The notes: generated from the letters alone by a model not told the origin. 46,519 nucleotides of DNA from Acidobacteriota bacterium (GCA_020199775.1 JAIVJZ010000050.1:2734-49252); one strand, 5' to 3'. Positions 16,944 through 26,568 are shown, counted from the first letter of the stretch. Numbers and translations: made by a program.

Positions 16944-19709
16944 TTAAGCGGGAGACTGCCCGGTCTCAAGCACGGAAGGGGGCTCCATCTCAATCGGCGT
17001 CTGCTGGATAGTCCAGACCATTCGCGCAACCTCGTGGATGTCCACGTCCCATTCCTGAGCCGATTTCTCGATTACTTCCGAGGTGACGAAAACTGTCGGA
17101 TTCTCGAGAAGCGTCCGAAGTGGAAGGTCTATCTGTAAGGTGTCCCGCAGAGCGGAAACGATCCTTGTCGCGAGGATTGAGTTGCCCCCCAGTTCAAAAA
17201 AGCTATCATGAAGCCCCACGCTCTCAACCCCGAGATAGAACGCCCAGATGGAAGCCACGACTCTTTGCAGATCATTCTGAGGCGCGTCATGTCTACCACT
17301 TTTGCCTACCTGAGGTTGCGGTTGAGTGCCTTCCATGGAATCCAGTTTCCACGAATCGAACCAACAACGGCGCTGCTCAAAGGGGTATGTGGGTAGCGGG
17401 ACGCGATGCCGTTCCTCGACAGAGTAATACTTGCGCCAGTCCACAGGCGTGTTCGCAGCCCACAGCTCACCCAGGACCTTTGACAGCCACTGACACGCAG
17501 AAAGGTAATCCGCGTGGTGGCGTAGCGCGGATACTGTTATCTGGTCTTCTTGAGAGAGGTCCAAATCGAGCCTCTTAAGTACCTGTCCATCACTCAGATC
17601 AACGAGCGCCTGATCAGGTAACCGCAGGACTGAGAGCGCCATTTCCCTGAACCTGTCGCTGTCACTTGTAAGGTCCAGCTTAATGTTGAGCCGCTCTTCC
17701 GTGGCCATCTCAGACTGCCTCTTTTGAGCCGAGTCGCCGAGCGCGGTCGATAGCGCGGCCTTAATCGACAATGTCCCGGCCGCTGCTTGAGCCGCCAAAT
17801 TTCCTATCCCGCAGCCAATAAAGGCGTACGGCGTCAATCCCCAGTCCATGAGTAACTTCGCCAGTGAATACTGTCCTGCGACCGCGATCGCGCTGGCGAT
17901 CCCTTCTCTGCGCAGGGCATCGAAACTGTCCGGGGATGAGAAGAGCAGCTCCCGAATGTTCTGTCCGCGAAGTTCCTGCACCGCTTCGGCGCACCGATCC
18001 ATCGCATCACGGAAACCTGCCTCGACACGGTACAATTCAGCTATCGCGTCGGAGTATCCCGCTTCAGAGTCCGGGAATAGAAGAGTTAACCTGCGCGGGC
18101 GGCCCTCTTCCCAACGTGTGACAACCCGCTCCGGCCTGCGGCCCTGAAGGGCATCAATGGCCTCCTCCCGGCTCTGGCACAGAATCACTCTTCGGTGTTC
18201 CAGTGTCCGGCGACCTAAGGCTAGGGTGAATGCGACATCCGGTAAAGGAGCGACGGTCGGGCTGTCCAGGTAGGCGGCAAGCTGTGATGTGGTCTTGGCC
18301 AAAGCGCTCGGCGTTTTTGCCGACAATACAAGCGTCTGGTCGCGCCTTGAGGGGCCGGATGCCTTTCTCGGAGGTGCCTGCTCAATAACCACATGTGCAT
18401 TAGCGCCACCGATGCCGAAGGAGTTGACTGCTGCGCGACGCAGCGTCTGCCCGTCGGGCCAGGTCTCTAACTTTGAGTTCACGTAAAACGGCGTCTGAGA
18501 AAAATTAATCACAGGGTTGGGGTGATCGCAGTTTAGTGTCGGCGGGATTAGTCCGTTCCTGACAGACAATGTGGCTTTGATCAAGCCTGCAATACCTGCG
18601 GCCGCGTTGGCGTGACCGATGTTCGTCTTTACCGAACCGAGGGCGCAGAATTGCTTCTTTTCCGTTTGCAAGCGAAACGCCTTCGTCAGCGCGGCTACTT
18701 CCAGGGGATCGCCGAGAATCGTTCCGGTCCCATGAGCCTCAACCATCCCTATGTTCTCGCAGGAATCCCCCGAAATATCGATGCCCTCTACAATAGCCGC
18801 GGCCATCCCGTCCAGGCTGGGCGAGGTGAATCCAATCTTCAGATTGCCATCGTTGTTGATGGCGGTCCCCTTGATTAAAGCGTGAATCGTATCCCCCGTG
18901 GCTATCGCATCCTCCAGGCGTCTCAGCACCACAGCGCCGACGCCTTCGCCAGGCACGAACCCAGTGGCCTTTGAATCAAATGCACGGCAATGCCCGTCAC
19001 GCGAAAAAAGCCCGCCTTCCACGTAATAGTACCCGGTCTCTTGTGGGAAGATCAGGGACACGCCTCCGGCTAACGCAATATCACACTCGCCATTGAGCAG
19101 GCTTTGAGCCGCCAAGTGCACGGCCGCCAATGAAGTGGAGCATGCCGACTGGACCGTCACGCTCGGGCCAGTGAGATTCAGTTTGTAAGAGACCCAAGCC
19201 GACAGGAAGTCAACCTGGTTGGCGGTAGTTATCTGGGAAAGCCCCAACTGCTCAAGCAGGCCGGGCTCCCTCCGTAAAAACTCATGATACGTGTTCGCGC
19301 CGGCGCCGGCGTAAACCCCGACTCGATGGGAGTCGTCGCCGGCATATCCCGCGTCTTCGAGCGCTTCCAGCGCCGTCTCCAGGAAAACTCGAAATTGAGG
19401 GTCCATCACACCAGCTTCGCGCATGGTGAAGTCGAAGGCGTCTATGTCGAAGTCACAGGCTCCTTCCAAGACCCCTTTCGCCGGGACGTATTTTGCGTCC
19501 TTGATCTGTTGAATGGGGAGTCCTGCGGATAAAAGTTGCTCCTCCGAAAAGAATGTGATCGATTCCACACCGGCGACCAGATTCGCCCAGAATCGTTCGA
19601 CGTTGGGCGCGCCTGGGAACCGGCCGCTCATACCTATTATCGCCACTTGCCCGGTACTTAATGCCATCTCAGTGTAGCCTGCCTCCTCCTCAAGGCCGCT
19701 GTTCGACAA
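16944..19709 (-). CDS. Type I polyketide synthase module: KS - inactive AT - ACP
   Basis: The protein has 921 aa if TTG 19709 is used; ATG 19667 (MALSTGQVAIIG) is an alternative start with GAGGAGGAGG about 14 bases upstream. KS about 15-445, with Cys in SACSTS (near 189) and His in HGTGT (near 326) and NIGH (near 365). The AT remnant about 450-775 retains its opening strand (LTLLFPDSE) and the helix before the nucleophile, but GHSxG reads GCGIG near 632 and the FHS half is gone; the linker PTYPFEQRRCW survives. ACP with GGNS near 841. No reductive, methyl or release domain. This is the same architecture and the same catalytic lesion as the KS half of the neighbouring PKS-NRPS, suggesting duplication. 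Confidence 0.94.
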   Translation of the reverse strand: MSNSGLEEEAGYTEMALSTGQVAIIGMSGRFPGAPNVERFWANLVAGVESITFFSEEQLLSAGLPIQQIKDAKYVPAKGVLEGACDFDIDAFDFTMREAGVMDPQFRVFLETALEALEDAGYAGDDSHRVGVYAGAGANTYHEFLRREPGLLEQLGLSQITTANQVDFLSAWVSYKLNLTGPSVTVQSACSTSLAAVHLAAQSLLNGECDIALAGGVSLIFPQETGYYYVEGGLFSRDGHCRAFDSKATGFVPGEGVGAVVLRRLEDAIATGDTIHALIKGTAINNDGNLKIGFTSPSLDGMAAAIVEGIDISGDSCENIGMVEAHGTGTILGDPLEVAALTKAFRLQTEKKQFCALGSVKTNIGHANAAAGIAGLIKATLSVRNGLIPPTLNCDHPNPVINFSQTPFYVNSKLETWPDGQTLRRAAVNSFGIGGANAHVVIEQAPPRKASGPSRRDQTLVLSAKTPSALAKTTSQLAAYLDSPTVAPLPDVAFTLALGRRTLEHRRVILCQSREEAIDALQGRRPERVVTRWEEGRPRRLTLLFPDSEAGYSDAIAELYRVEAGFRDAMDRCAEAVQELRGQNIRELLFSSPDSFDALRREGIASAIAVAGQYSLAKLLMDWGLTPYAFIGCGIGNLAAQAAAGTLSIKAALSTALGDSAQKRQSEMATEERLNIKLDLTSDSDRFREMALSVLRLPDQALVDLSDGQVLKRLDLDLSQEDQITVSALRHHADYLSACQWLSKVLGELWAANTPVDWRKYYSVEERHRVPLPTYPFEQRRCWFDSWKLDSMEGTQPQPQVGKSGRHDAPQNDLQRVVASIWAFYLGVESVGLHDSFFELGGNSILATRIVSALRDTLQIDLPLRTLLENPTVFVTSEVIEKSAQEWDVDIHEVARMVWTIQQTPIEMEPPSVLETGQSPA

Positions 19710-19784
19710 ACCGCTTGGATTGAACTCGCGCCGGTTAAAACGGCTCTCCGCAGGAACGCGCGAATAGGAGCGAATCTGTAAAGG

Positions 19785-21251
19785 TTATTCAAGGTCCACC
19801 ATTTCAGTAATGTCGCCGTTGACTCTGGTCCTGCCCCGCCCGCGATCTTGAGCCCCAATCGTCATCCTCATCCCGTTCTTTGGACGCAGAGACAGTTCGT
19901 AGCTGCGATCCACTCGGGAGCCGGGGGGGACGATTAACCGGAAACGCTGTACCAGCATGGCTAAAACAATCTTCATTTCGGTGAGGGCGAAAGAGCCTCC
20001 GATGCAGTTATGAGCGCCGACTCCGAAGGGGAAATATTCATAAGGGGACGGCTGAAAACTTTCCCACCGGCCCGGCAGGAATTTACGAGGCTCCGGAAAT
20101 ATCTCCGGCACTCTTTGCGTGATGTACTGGCTTACGAAGACGACAGTCCCCTTGGGAAAAGTCCTCCTACCCAACGAGCACTGCTCTGCGGCGAACCGCC
20201 GGGCAAATGGGGCTGGTGGGAGTAGCCGAAGCGTCTCCTTCACAATTCGGTCCAGCAGCGTTAGCTGTTTTAACTGAGAGGCGGTCGGCGGGTCCCCTCG
20301 CAATGTCCCATCGAGTTCCTCCGCCAGGGAGGATGCGATCTCCGGGTGCTGTGCCAACAAAAACACCGCCCACGTGAGGGCGCTCGCGGTAGACTCATGA
20401 CAGAGTACGTTGTACGCCTCACCGATCAACTGGGCATCCGTCATATTTATCCCGCGTTCGTCTCGGGTTCGAACGAGAGTTTCCAGGACGTCATTGGCCT
20501 GACCGGTCCGCCCCCTCCTCTCTCCCACCAAAGTCTCAAGCAGTTGGAAGATTTCCTTGGCCGCGCCAAGCAACCGGCTGTAGCTGGTTCCAGGAAGGCG
20601 TACTGGAAATATCATTGCCCTTGGCGCTGAGGTGAGAAAACGATCCACAAGGGCTATGATCCGTTCGATTTCCTTTCGATCTCCTACGCCGAGGACTACG
20701 CCCATGGCGACTTCATGGACCAGACCACGCAATTCCTGCTCGACGTCACGCGTCTCCCCCACCCGCCAGCTCTCCAGCATCCGTTGCGTGACGGCCACGA
20801 TAGCCCCCCAATGCTTCTCAACCTCGCGCTGGCTGAAGGCGGGAGACATTAGTTGACGGTGAAGCCGATGATCTTCCCCGTCGAGCATCAGGAGTCCCGA
20901 ACGTAGGCAATTCAACTCCACATTGCCTATAGATTTTTGCGCCCCTCCCCGAGGCGTCATTCGGAATATTTCCGGGTCCTTCAGTACCTCCTTGTTGTAC
21001 GAGGGTCCGAACGCGAAGACCCGTGGCCTTTCCCCCCGCCAGCCGCATATGGTCCCAAAATTCTCATACATGGCCGTCAGGTAACCAATCGGGTCACGGG
21101 ACCATCGATAAATCTGCCGATGCCAGCCAATAATCGGCGCAGGTGAAGGTCCGGGCAGCTCGTCCGAAGGAACAACTGCGAACGCCTCCTTCTCAAGAGC
21201 GTAACTTTGTTTAGTGGTCATACGAACGCATGGGCCAACTTCGGAAATCAT
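19785..21251 (-). CDS. Cytochrome P450 (copy 1)
   Basis: The protein has 488 aa. Features: SRDPIGYL near 51; I-helix CHESTASALTW near 284, with a Glu-Ser acid-alcohol pair; K-helix ETLR near 339; PERF-like region; haem loop FPFGVGAHNCIGG with Cys near 416. No membrane anchor. It ends with the tail RVNGDITEMVDLE, a form of which also ends the other three P450s of the window. P450s insert oxygen into C-H or C=C bonds; the substrate here is unknown and probably carrier-bound or an assembled product. The nearby Rieske ferredoxin is a candidate electron donor. Start ATG 21251; ATG 21221 is an alternative and neither has a clear ribosome site. Confidence 0.93.
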   Translation of the reverse strand: MISEVGPCVRMTTKQSYALEKEAFAVVPSDELPGPSPAPIIGWHRQIYRWSRDPIGYLTAMYENFGTICGWRGERPRVFAFGPSYNKEVLKDPEIFRMTPRGGAQKSIGNVELNCLRSGLLMLDGEDHRLHRQLMSPAFSQREVEKHWGAIVAVTQRMLESWRVGETRDVEQELRGLVHEVAMGVVLGVGDRKEIERIIALVDRFLTSAPRAMIFPVRLPGTSYSRLLGAAKEIFQLLETLVGERRGRTGQANDVLETLVRTRDERGINMTDAQLIGEAYNVLCHESTASALTWAVFLLAQHPEIASSLAEELDGTLRGDPPTASQLKQLTLLDRIVKETLRLLPPAPFARRFAAEQCSLGRRTFPKGTVVFVSQYITQRVPEIFPEPRKFLPGRWESFQPSPYEYFPFGVGAHNCIGGSFALTEMKIVLAMLVQRFRLIVPPGSRVDRSYELSLRPKNGMRMTIGAQDRGRGRTRVNGDITEMVDLE

Positions 21252-21310
21252 TCTGGGCTAGAGCCACTTGCGGAGAGCTTTCACCTGAAACATTCTTCAT
21301 CCCGCGTTAT

Positions 21311-22024
21311 TTATTCTGAAAATGAATCCAGAACATGCTGGGGGCGTCTGTCGCCAGGCGCAGGGCCACGCTTAATCGCTAGCGTTACGCCGTCGGCAAT
21401 CGGCAGCATGCATGTCTGCACGCGCTCGTCTTTCATAATGCGCTTATTCAGCTTTCGGACGGCAACTGTCCCCGGCTCCTTGATCGAGGGGTCGAGGACT
21501 TCACCCGATCTAAGGACGTTATCGAGCACAATCAACCCCCCCGGGCGGACCAGTTGTACGACCTTCATGTAGTAGTCGAAGTAGTTCGCCTTATCGGCGT
21601 CAATAAAGGCAAAATCGAATGTGTCTGCCTGCGACTCATCCAGCATGTCTTGAAGTGTCTGTGATGCTGGCCCGAGTCGGAGGCGAATCCTGTCCGCTAC
21701 CCCTGCCTCTTGCCAGTACTTCCGCCCCACAGATGTCCACTCCGCACTGACATCGCACCCGACCAGGTAGCCGTCTTCCGGCAACGCCAGGGCGGTCCAG
21801 AGTGCGCTGTACCCTGTGAATACCCCCACTTCCAAAGCCTTCTTGGCCCCTATTAACTTCACGAGCAGGTGAAGGAACTGCCCCTCTTCGGGTGGAACCA
21901 GCATCTCGGACTCGGGCATCTGTTCAGTTTGTTCCCTGAGGCGTCGTACCGCATGAGGCTCCCTGACCGAGGTTCGAATTAAGTAATCATAGAGCGCTGG
22001 CGTCATGGTAGTTCGATTTAACAT
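21311..22024 (-). CDS. Class I O-methyltransferase, CCoAOMT-like (Methyltransf_3)
   Basis: The protein has 237 aa from ATG 22024, preceded by GAGG at 9 bases; the longer reading to 22075 has no such site. It shows EVGVFTGYSALW (motif I), the GCDVS acidic turn, AFIDADKANYFDYY, with metal-binding Asp/Asn residues typical of divalent-cation-dependent catechol OMTs, and LIVLDNVLRSGEV. The family methylates vicinal hydroxyls. This suggests a catechol-like or hydroxylated target made by the P450s or the TDO-like enzyme (inference). It lies between a P450 and the Rieske ferredoxin, in the same direction. Confidence 0.93.
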   Translation of the reverse strand: MLNRTTMTPALYDYLIRTSVREPHAVRRLREQTEQMPESEMLVPPEEGQFLHLLVKLIGAKKALEVGVFTGYSALWTALALPEDGYLVGCDVSAEWTSVGRKYWQEAGVADRIRLRLGPASQTLQDMLDESQADTFDFAFIDADKANYFDYYMKVVQLVRPGGLIVLDNVLRSGEVLDPSIKEPGTVAVRKLNKRIMKDERVQTCMLPIADGVTLAIKRGPAPGDRRPQHVLDSFSE

Positions 22025-22132
22025 AAGGCTAGTCCTCGTTAATCGTGTTGACAGTTCAGCGCCGGTGCGGCGCATTGTTCATCAGGATGTATCTTGAGCT
22101 GCGTGGCCTTCAGGCGCCTGAAACAACCGCAA

Positions 22133-22438
22133 TCACTGAACGTCTATCAGAATGATTCCGTCCTCTAGAATCACCGGAAACGTGTCGAGCTTGTCGCCTT
22201 TGCTGGAGTCGCTAACCCCTGTGCGACAGTCAAACTCCCATCCGTGCCAGGGACACACCAGCACTCCGGCCATGCAGCTGCCCTGCCCGAGGGGCCCGCC
22301 TGCATGTGGACAGGTGCCTGTTAGACAATAAAGGTTTCCGTCTACGTTGCAGACAACATACGTCCCGTCCCCGACCTTGATTTCCGTCAGCTCACCCGGG
22401 GATAACTCTTCAAGAGGTTTTACTTTTACTAATGCCAT
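22133..22438 (-). CDS. Rieske-type [2Fe-2S] ferredoxin
   Basis: The 101-aa protein contains one Rieske domain. The cluster ligands are visible as CPHAGG (Cys-x-His) and CPWHGWEFD (Cys-x-x-His), 17 residues apart. The size fits a stand-alone ferredoxin rather than an oxygenase alpha subunit. By family, such proteins pass electrons to oxygenases. No Rieske oxygenase is seen in the window, so the likely partners are the four P450s or the TDO-like enzyme (inference). No ferredoxin reductase gene is present in the window. Confidence 0.95.
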   Translation of the reverse strand: MALVKVKPLEELSPGELTEIKVGDGTYVVCNVDGNLYCLTGTCPHAGGPLGQGSCMAGVLVCPWHGWEFDCRTGVSDSSKGDKLDTFPVILEDGIILIDVQ

Positions 22439-22509
22439 ATTGAATGGAGCTTAATGTAGTTGAGGCCGCAGGCTAACCGAATCTGGACGATGGATGAATA
22501 TTGAAGAAT

Positions 22510-22550
22510 GTAGACCCGATCACCATAGTAGAAGTACGGGGTCGGTCTAC
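22510..22550. promoter_or_regulatory. Inverted repeat upstream of the Rieske gene
   Basis: GTAGAC-C-CG at 22510-22518 can pair with CGGTCTAC at 22543-22550, leaving one bulged C. It lies in the 137-base gap before the Rieske gene, about 70 bases from its start. There is no T tract, and its role is unknown. Confidence 0.35.
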
Positions 22551-22575
22551 TCCTTACTGACTCACGAGATTATAT

Positions 22576-23034
22576 CTACCGGAACCGCTTTTGCTCTTCG
22601 GCGGTCACTCCAATTCTTGCGTCGTCTTTCGCAATTAATCCGCATGCTTTGACGGCATAGGACTCAAAGACTTCTAGACTTGCCGGTAAAAATAGCCAGC
22701 CGTTTTTGCCGGAAGAGATGACACAGGAAGATGGTAGAAGTGGAAACTCCTCCCTCAAACTTGCCAGGCGCTCGGACATCGTGGCCAGCCAAAGGCCGTT
22801 GCGCTCCGGCTGGTTCGTCCTCTCCCTCAGCAGTAAAATTAACTTCTCGCCAAGGTAGACGTAGACAAAACCGAACATGGGCTTTGACGTAATGTCCAGG
22901 GTCGCAAGCTCCTCAAGAACGAATGAATACGGTAGCTTCTTCTTAACTTTATACGCCGGCAGTTCATATGGATTTAAAGGAAACTGTCCTTGTTTCTTTC
23001 CATCCCTACCCCGGCGAGCCGGGCGCGATTTCAT
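22576..23034 (-). CDS. Small basic protein with a TfoX-N-like segment, 152 aa
   Basis: Start ATG 23034 has GGAGGG upstream. The N-terminal 20 residues are rich in Arg and Lys. Residues about 45-110 carry KPMFGFVYVYLGEKLILL and a GLWLA block spaced as in the TfoX/Sxy N-terminal domain family (the MFG motif), which is found in regulators and in many proteins of unknown role. I see no DNA-binding helix-turn-helix or catalytic residues. It is coded between the ADOP permease and the Rieske gene, so it may be a passenger rather than a pathway gene. Confidence 0.65.
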   Translation of the reverse strand: MKSRPARRGRDGKKQGQFPLNPYELPAYKVKKKLPYSFVLEELATLDITSKPMFGFVYVYLGEKLILLLRERTNQPERNGLWLATMSERLASLREEFPLLPSSCVISSGKNGWLFLPASLEVFESYAVKACGLIAKDDARIGVTAEEQKRFR

Positions 23035-23206
23035 ATCTCGCCCTCCACCGCACAGGAGGCTCGCAGGTTGAATAGCGAATGAATCATTGAAAACTACCAG
23101 GGCCCCCTCTCTCGCCCCCGACGCGTGGAAAAGAGGAGAGATTTCAACGCTCTGTCTGCCTTGCCGCCGGCGGTAGTCGGCGTGATGAAACGAACCTTGC
23201 GTGATC

Positions 23207-23224
23207 GTAACTTGCGCAAGTTAC
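23207..23224. promoter_or_regulatory. Perfect 18-bp palindrome GTAACTTGCGCAAGTTAC
   Basis: A perfect two-fold symmetric site starts 18 bases after the stop of the ADOP permease and lies about 170 bases before the TfoX-like gene. It has no T tract, so it looks more like an operator than an intrinsic terminator. As RNA it could form a 7-bp stem with a GCGC loop. Confidence 0.6.
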
Positions 23225-23242
23225 TGCAAAAGTGTCGGCCCC

Positions 23243-25669
23243 TTATTCCGTCCGCAGCACATTCATGGGGTCGACTTCAGACGCAGACTTGGCGGGTATA
23301 TAGCAGGCGACAAAAGCCATTATCGCCATTAACAGAGTTATTATTACAAAGGTCAGCGGGTCGGTCGCGCTCACTTCGAAGAGCATGGTTTTCATAAAAC
23401 CCGTAAGCGTGAGGGCTAACAGGACGCCTAACACCAGCCCCCCAATCACCAGAGCCATGCCCTGCCCCACGATCATTTTTAGCACTTCCAACTGGGACGC
23501 CCCGACCGCCATGCGGATGGCGATTTCCTTCCTGCGCTGCGCCACGAACTGTGCCATCACCCCGTGGAGTCCAACCAGTGTGAGGAACAGGGCGATCCCC
23601 GCGAACATCAAGAGGAGGATCATGTTGAAACGATCCTGGGCAAAGGTGGAGTCCAGTGCGGCGTCCAAAGTGCTAACGTTATAAATGGGCAAGTTGCCAT
23701 CCAGTTTGCGCACGGCGGCGCGCACCGAGCCTATGACTGCGCTCGATGACCCGTCGGTCTTCAGGATCACCACAACTTCTCGGAAAGGCCGTTGCTGCAG
23801 GGGCACATAGAGTTCAGGTCGGACGTCACTTTTTACCCCGGAGCGCCGGATGTCACCCACTACACCCACTATGGTGAGTTGCTTCTCCTTACTACTGGAG
23901 GGGGCGATGCCGTCAAGGCTCGCAACCTCTATGTGTCTTCCGATGGGCGATACGCCGTTGAAATAACGGGCGGCAAGGGCGCGATTAATAATGGCCACGG
24001 GCGGAGCGGAGTCATTGTCCCGTTCGCTAAAATCCCTGCCGTCGTGCGACATGATCCCCATGGTCTTAAAATAGCCGGGCTGCACGAGGATCAGATCAGC
24101 GTTGGGTTGAGAGCTCTGGCCGGAAACATCCCCCTCGATCTTGAAATCAGTCTGAAGCGCGCCTTTGGTAAAAGGCAGTGGCACCACAGCGCTGACGCTT
24201 CGCACCGTCGGAATGGCTTGTAGTTGTTGTTGCAGCTCGTTGTAAAAGGCGGCCACCCTCTGAGGGTTATACGTCTTGGAAAGCGCCAGATTTGCGGTCA
24301 GGACGTTGCTTGTTTCCACGCCGACGTTCACCCGCCTCATCCGCCAGATCCCGTTGATGAGCAGTCCCGCTCCCACCAACAAGGCCAATGTAATAGCTAT
24401 CTGGCTTATGATGAGGGTGCTTTGCGTGTAGCGTTTGTTGGGGCCGAAAGCGCTGTTGGCGGCGCGTTCCCCAAGCGCGCTGGACGGTTGCGCCCGCGAT
24501 AAACGAAGGGCCGGTATGATCCCGAAAAGTAAACCTGTCACCGACACCACCGCCAGAGTGAAGAGCGCCACTTTCCAGTCAAAATTGATTTCGCGCAATT
24601 GTAGCGCTTCCCATGGACTCAACCCGACGAATGAACGACAGGCGACAAACGCTATGAAGGCTCCTAAAATTCCGCCGGCGAACGCGAGCGTCATACTTTC
24701 GACGAGGAGTTGCCGAATGATGCGGGAACGCGTGGCCCCGAGAGCGTTTCGAATCGCCATCTCGCGATAGCGAGCGCTGCTCCGTGCGATCTGCAGGTTG
24801 GCGACTGTCACGCATGCGATCAAAAGCACCAGCCCAACCGCTGCGAACAGCACGAACAAGGACCTGCGGACGTCCCCGAAAAGGTGATTCGAAAAGCTGA
24901 CCACCCCGACGCTGATGTCGGCGTTGCTCGCGGGATACTCCCGGCTCAGCGCCCCCGCGAGTGATCTGAGTTCCCCCCCGGCCTCTTCCAGGGTCCTGCC
25001 CTGCTTGAGCCTGCCAATGACTCCAAGGAGCCGGGCATCTCGCATAGAGTGCAGTCCTTGTCCAGTTATTTTCATCCAAACATCGACGTCCTGTACCTGG
25101 ATCGGGAATTTGAAATCTTCCGGCATGACGCCGATTACCGAATACGGCGTGTCATTGATCACCACATTTTGCCCCTCCACGTCGCGACTCGCGCCGAACC
25201 GCGCTTTCCATAGCGCGTGGCTCAAAATTACGCTTTGACGGTCCGCATCATTGCTGGCATCAAAGGTGCGACCGAGGAGCGCCGGCTTGCCCAGCAAGGG
25301 AAAGAGAGCTGCGTCGACGACCGCCGCATGAACGCGGAGCGGTTCGTCCTTTCCCGTTATGACTAAATCACGCATGGACCAGGCGGCCATGCCTTCGAAA
25401 GTCTGACTCGCCGCGCGCAAATCCTTAAAATCGGGATAAGACATAGAGCGTCCGCCGTGGTCACGTTTAGTGTTTACGGACCAAATCGCGGCTAGCTGGC
25501 TCGGATCCTTGAAGGGCAAGGGCCGCAACAGAACGCTGTTGATGATGCTGAACATCGCAGCGTTTCCGCCCGCGCCCAGGGCAATGGATATCATTGCGAC
25601 TAAGGTAAATACTTTGTTCCGGAGGAGCATCCGGACGCCGTAGCGAAGATCCTGTAGAAAAGAAGTCAT
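23243..25669 (-). CDS. ADOP/MacB-like ABC permease (FtsX-type), no ATPase domain
   Basis: The protein has 808 aa from ATG 25669 (MTSFLQDLRYGVRMLLRN), a classical opening of this family; the reading to 25786 has no family-like start. One membrane segment near the start (FTLVAMISIALGAGG) is followed by a large periplasmic MacB-PCD region, then a block of three, a second MacB-PCD region with the same layout, and a final block of three. This is the duplicated permease architecture (ADOP) described mainly from Acidobacteriota. The role is unknown; families related to MacB export peptides or lipids or act as mechanotransmitters. It follows the ABC exporter genes, so export or self-protection is possible. 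Confidence 0.88.
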   Translation of the reverse strand: MTSFLQDLRYGVRMLLRNKVFTLVAMISIALGAGGNAAMFSIINSVLLRPLPFKDPSQLAAIWSVNTKRDHGGRSMSYPDFKDLRAASQTFEGMAAWSMRDLVITGKDEPLRVHAAVVDAALFPLLGKPALLGRTFDASNDADRQSVILSHALWKARFGASRDVEGQNVVINDTPYSVIGVMPEDFKFPIQVQDVDVWMKITGQGLHSMRDARLLGVIGRLKQGRTLEEAGGELRSLAGALSREYPASNADISVGVVSFSNHLFGDVRRSLFVLFAAVGLVLLIACVTVANLQIARSSARYREMAIRNALGATRSRIIRQLLVESMTLAFAGGILGAFIAFVACRSFVGLSPWEALQLREINFDWKVALFTLAVVSVTGLLFGIIPALRLSRAQPSSALGERAANSAFGPNKRYTQSTLIISQIAITLALLVGAGLLINGIWRMRRVNVGVETSNVLTANLALSKTYNPQRVAAFYNELQQQLQAIPTVRSVSAVVPLPFTKGALQTDFKIEGDVSGQSSQPNADLILVQPGYFKTMGIMSHDGRDFSERDNDSAPPVAIINRALAARYFNGVSPIGRHIEVASLDGIAPSSSKEKQLTIVGVVGDIRRSGVKSDVRPELYVPLQQRPFREVVVILKTDGSSSAVIGSVRAAVRKLDGNLPIYNVSTLDAALDSTFAQDRFNMILLLMFAGIALFLTLVGLHGVMAQFVAQRRKEIAIRMAVGASQLEVLKMIVGQGMALVIGGLVLGVLLALTLTGFMKTMLFEVSATDPLTFVIITLLMAIMAFVACYIPAKSASEVDPMNVLRTE

Positions 25670-25801
25670 ATGCTTAATCCCGGCAGCAATCTGAGGAGGT
25701 GGATCACTATGAAATGATGAACCGGCTTCGATGAGGGCCGCTAAGCTTTTTCGGGACAGATGGCCCCCAGAGTCGGCATGGGACAAAACAGTCCGGAGGT
25801 C

Positions 25802-26566
25802 TTAAATCTGGATCTTATTAAATTGGTATGTGCCGAACAACAACAGCGCCGCGGTAATAACACCCATGACGATAAGATCGACTAGCTGGCCGAAGTACGT
25901 CCTTGCCACTAAGATGCCACGTAAACCGTCTACCCCATAAGCCAGTGGATTGGCTTTGGCAATTACCTGTAGAACGTCGGGGATGTCTGTCAATGGATAC
26001 AACGCTCCTGACAACATAAACATGGGCATTACCAGAAAGTTAATAATCACCTGGAACCCCTGGAAATCTTTAACAAGTGAGGCGACCACAGTCCCCAGGG
26101 CTGTGAACATCAAGGCGATAATTACCATAAAAACGAGGGCGCGCGGAAGGTGATCCCAACGCACGGGTCGGAATCCCGTCAAAAAACATGCCAGCATCAC
26201 AATCGTGCCCTGTATAGTCGCCAACAAGGTGCCGCCCAGCGTTCGGCCAACCATGATCGTCAACCTGGGGACGGGGGCGACCAGAGTCTCTTTGAGAAAA
26301 CCGAATTGGCGGTCCCAAATCAATTCGGAGCCCGTAAACACTCCGGCGAACAGAATTGTCATTCCAACGACTCCGGGAGCCAGGAACTCCAGATACTTGC
26401 CTTCACCGGCCCGTTGAAAAACCGGACCAAAACCAAACCCGAGGGCGAGAAAAAATAGGAGCGGCTGTCCGAGGGTGCCGAACATTCTCGGCGCGGAGCG
26501 GATATATCGCTTCATCTGCCTCAGCAAAAGAATATTCGCGACATTGAGAGAGTGCCGTATCTTCAC
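25802..26566 (-). CDS. ABC-2 type transporter permease (DrrB-like)
   Basis: The 254-aa protein has about six hydrophobic segments (for example FLALGFGFGPVF, GVVGMTILFAGVF, LVMPMFMLSGALYPL, LIVMGVITAALLLFG), with the ABC-2 hallmark region MFMLSGALYPLTDIP. The start is GTG 26566 with GAGG 8 bases upstream, inside the end of the ATPase gene; only 2 bases separate the two, which points to translational coupling. With the ATPase it should form a heterotetrameric exporter like DrrAB, giving product export or self-resistance (inference). Confidence 0.93.
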   Translation of the reverse strand: MKIRHSLNVANILLLRQMKRYIRSAPRMFGTLGQPLLFFLALGFGFGPVFQRAGEGKYLEFLAPGVVGMTILFAGVFTGSELIWDRQFGFLKETLVAPVPRLTIMVGRTLGGTLLATIQGTIVMLACFLTGFRPVRWDHLPRALVFMVIIALMFTALGTVVASLVKDFQGFQVIINFLVMPMFMLSGALYPLTDIPDVLQVIAKANPLAYGVDGLRGILVARTYFGQLVDLIVMGVITAALLLFGTYQFNKIQI

Positions 26567-26568
26567 TG

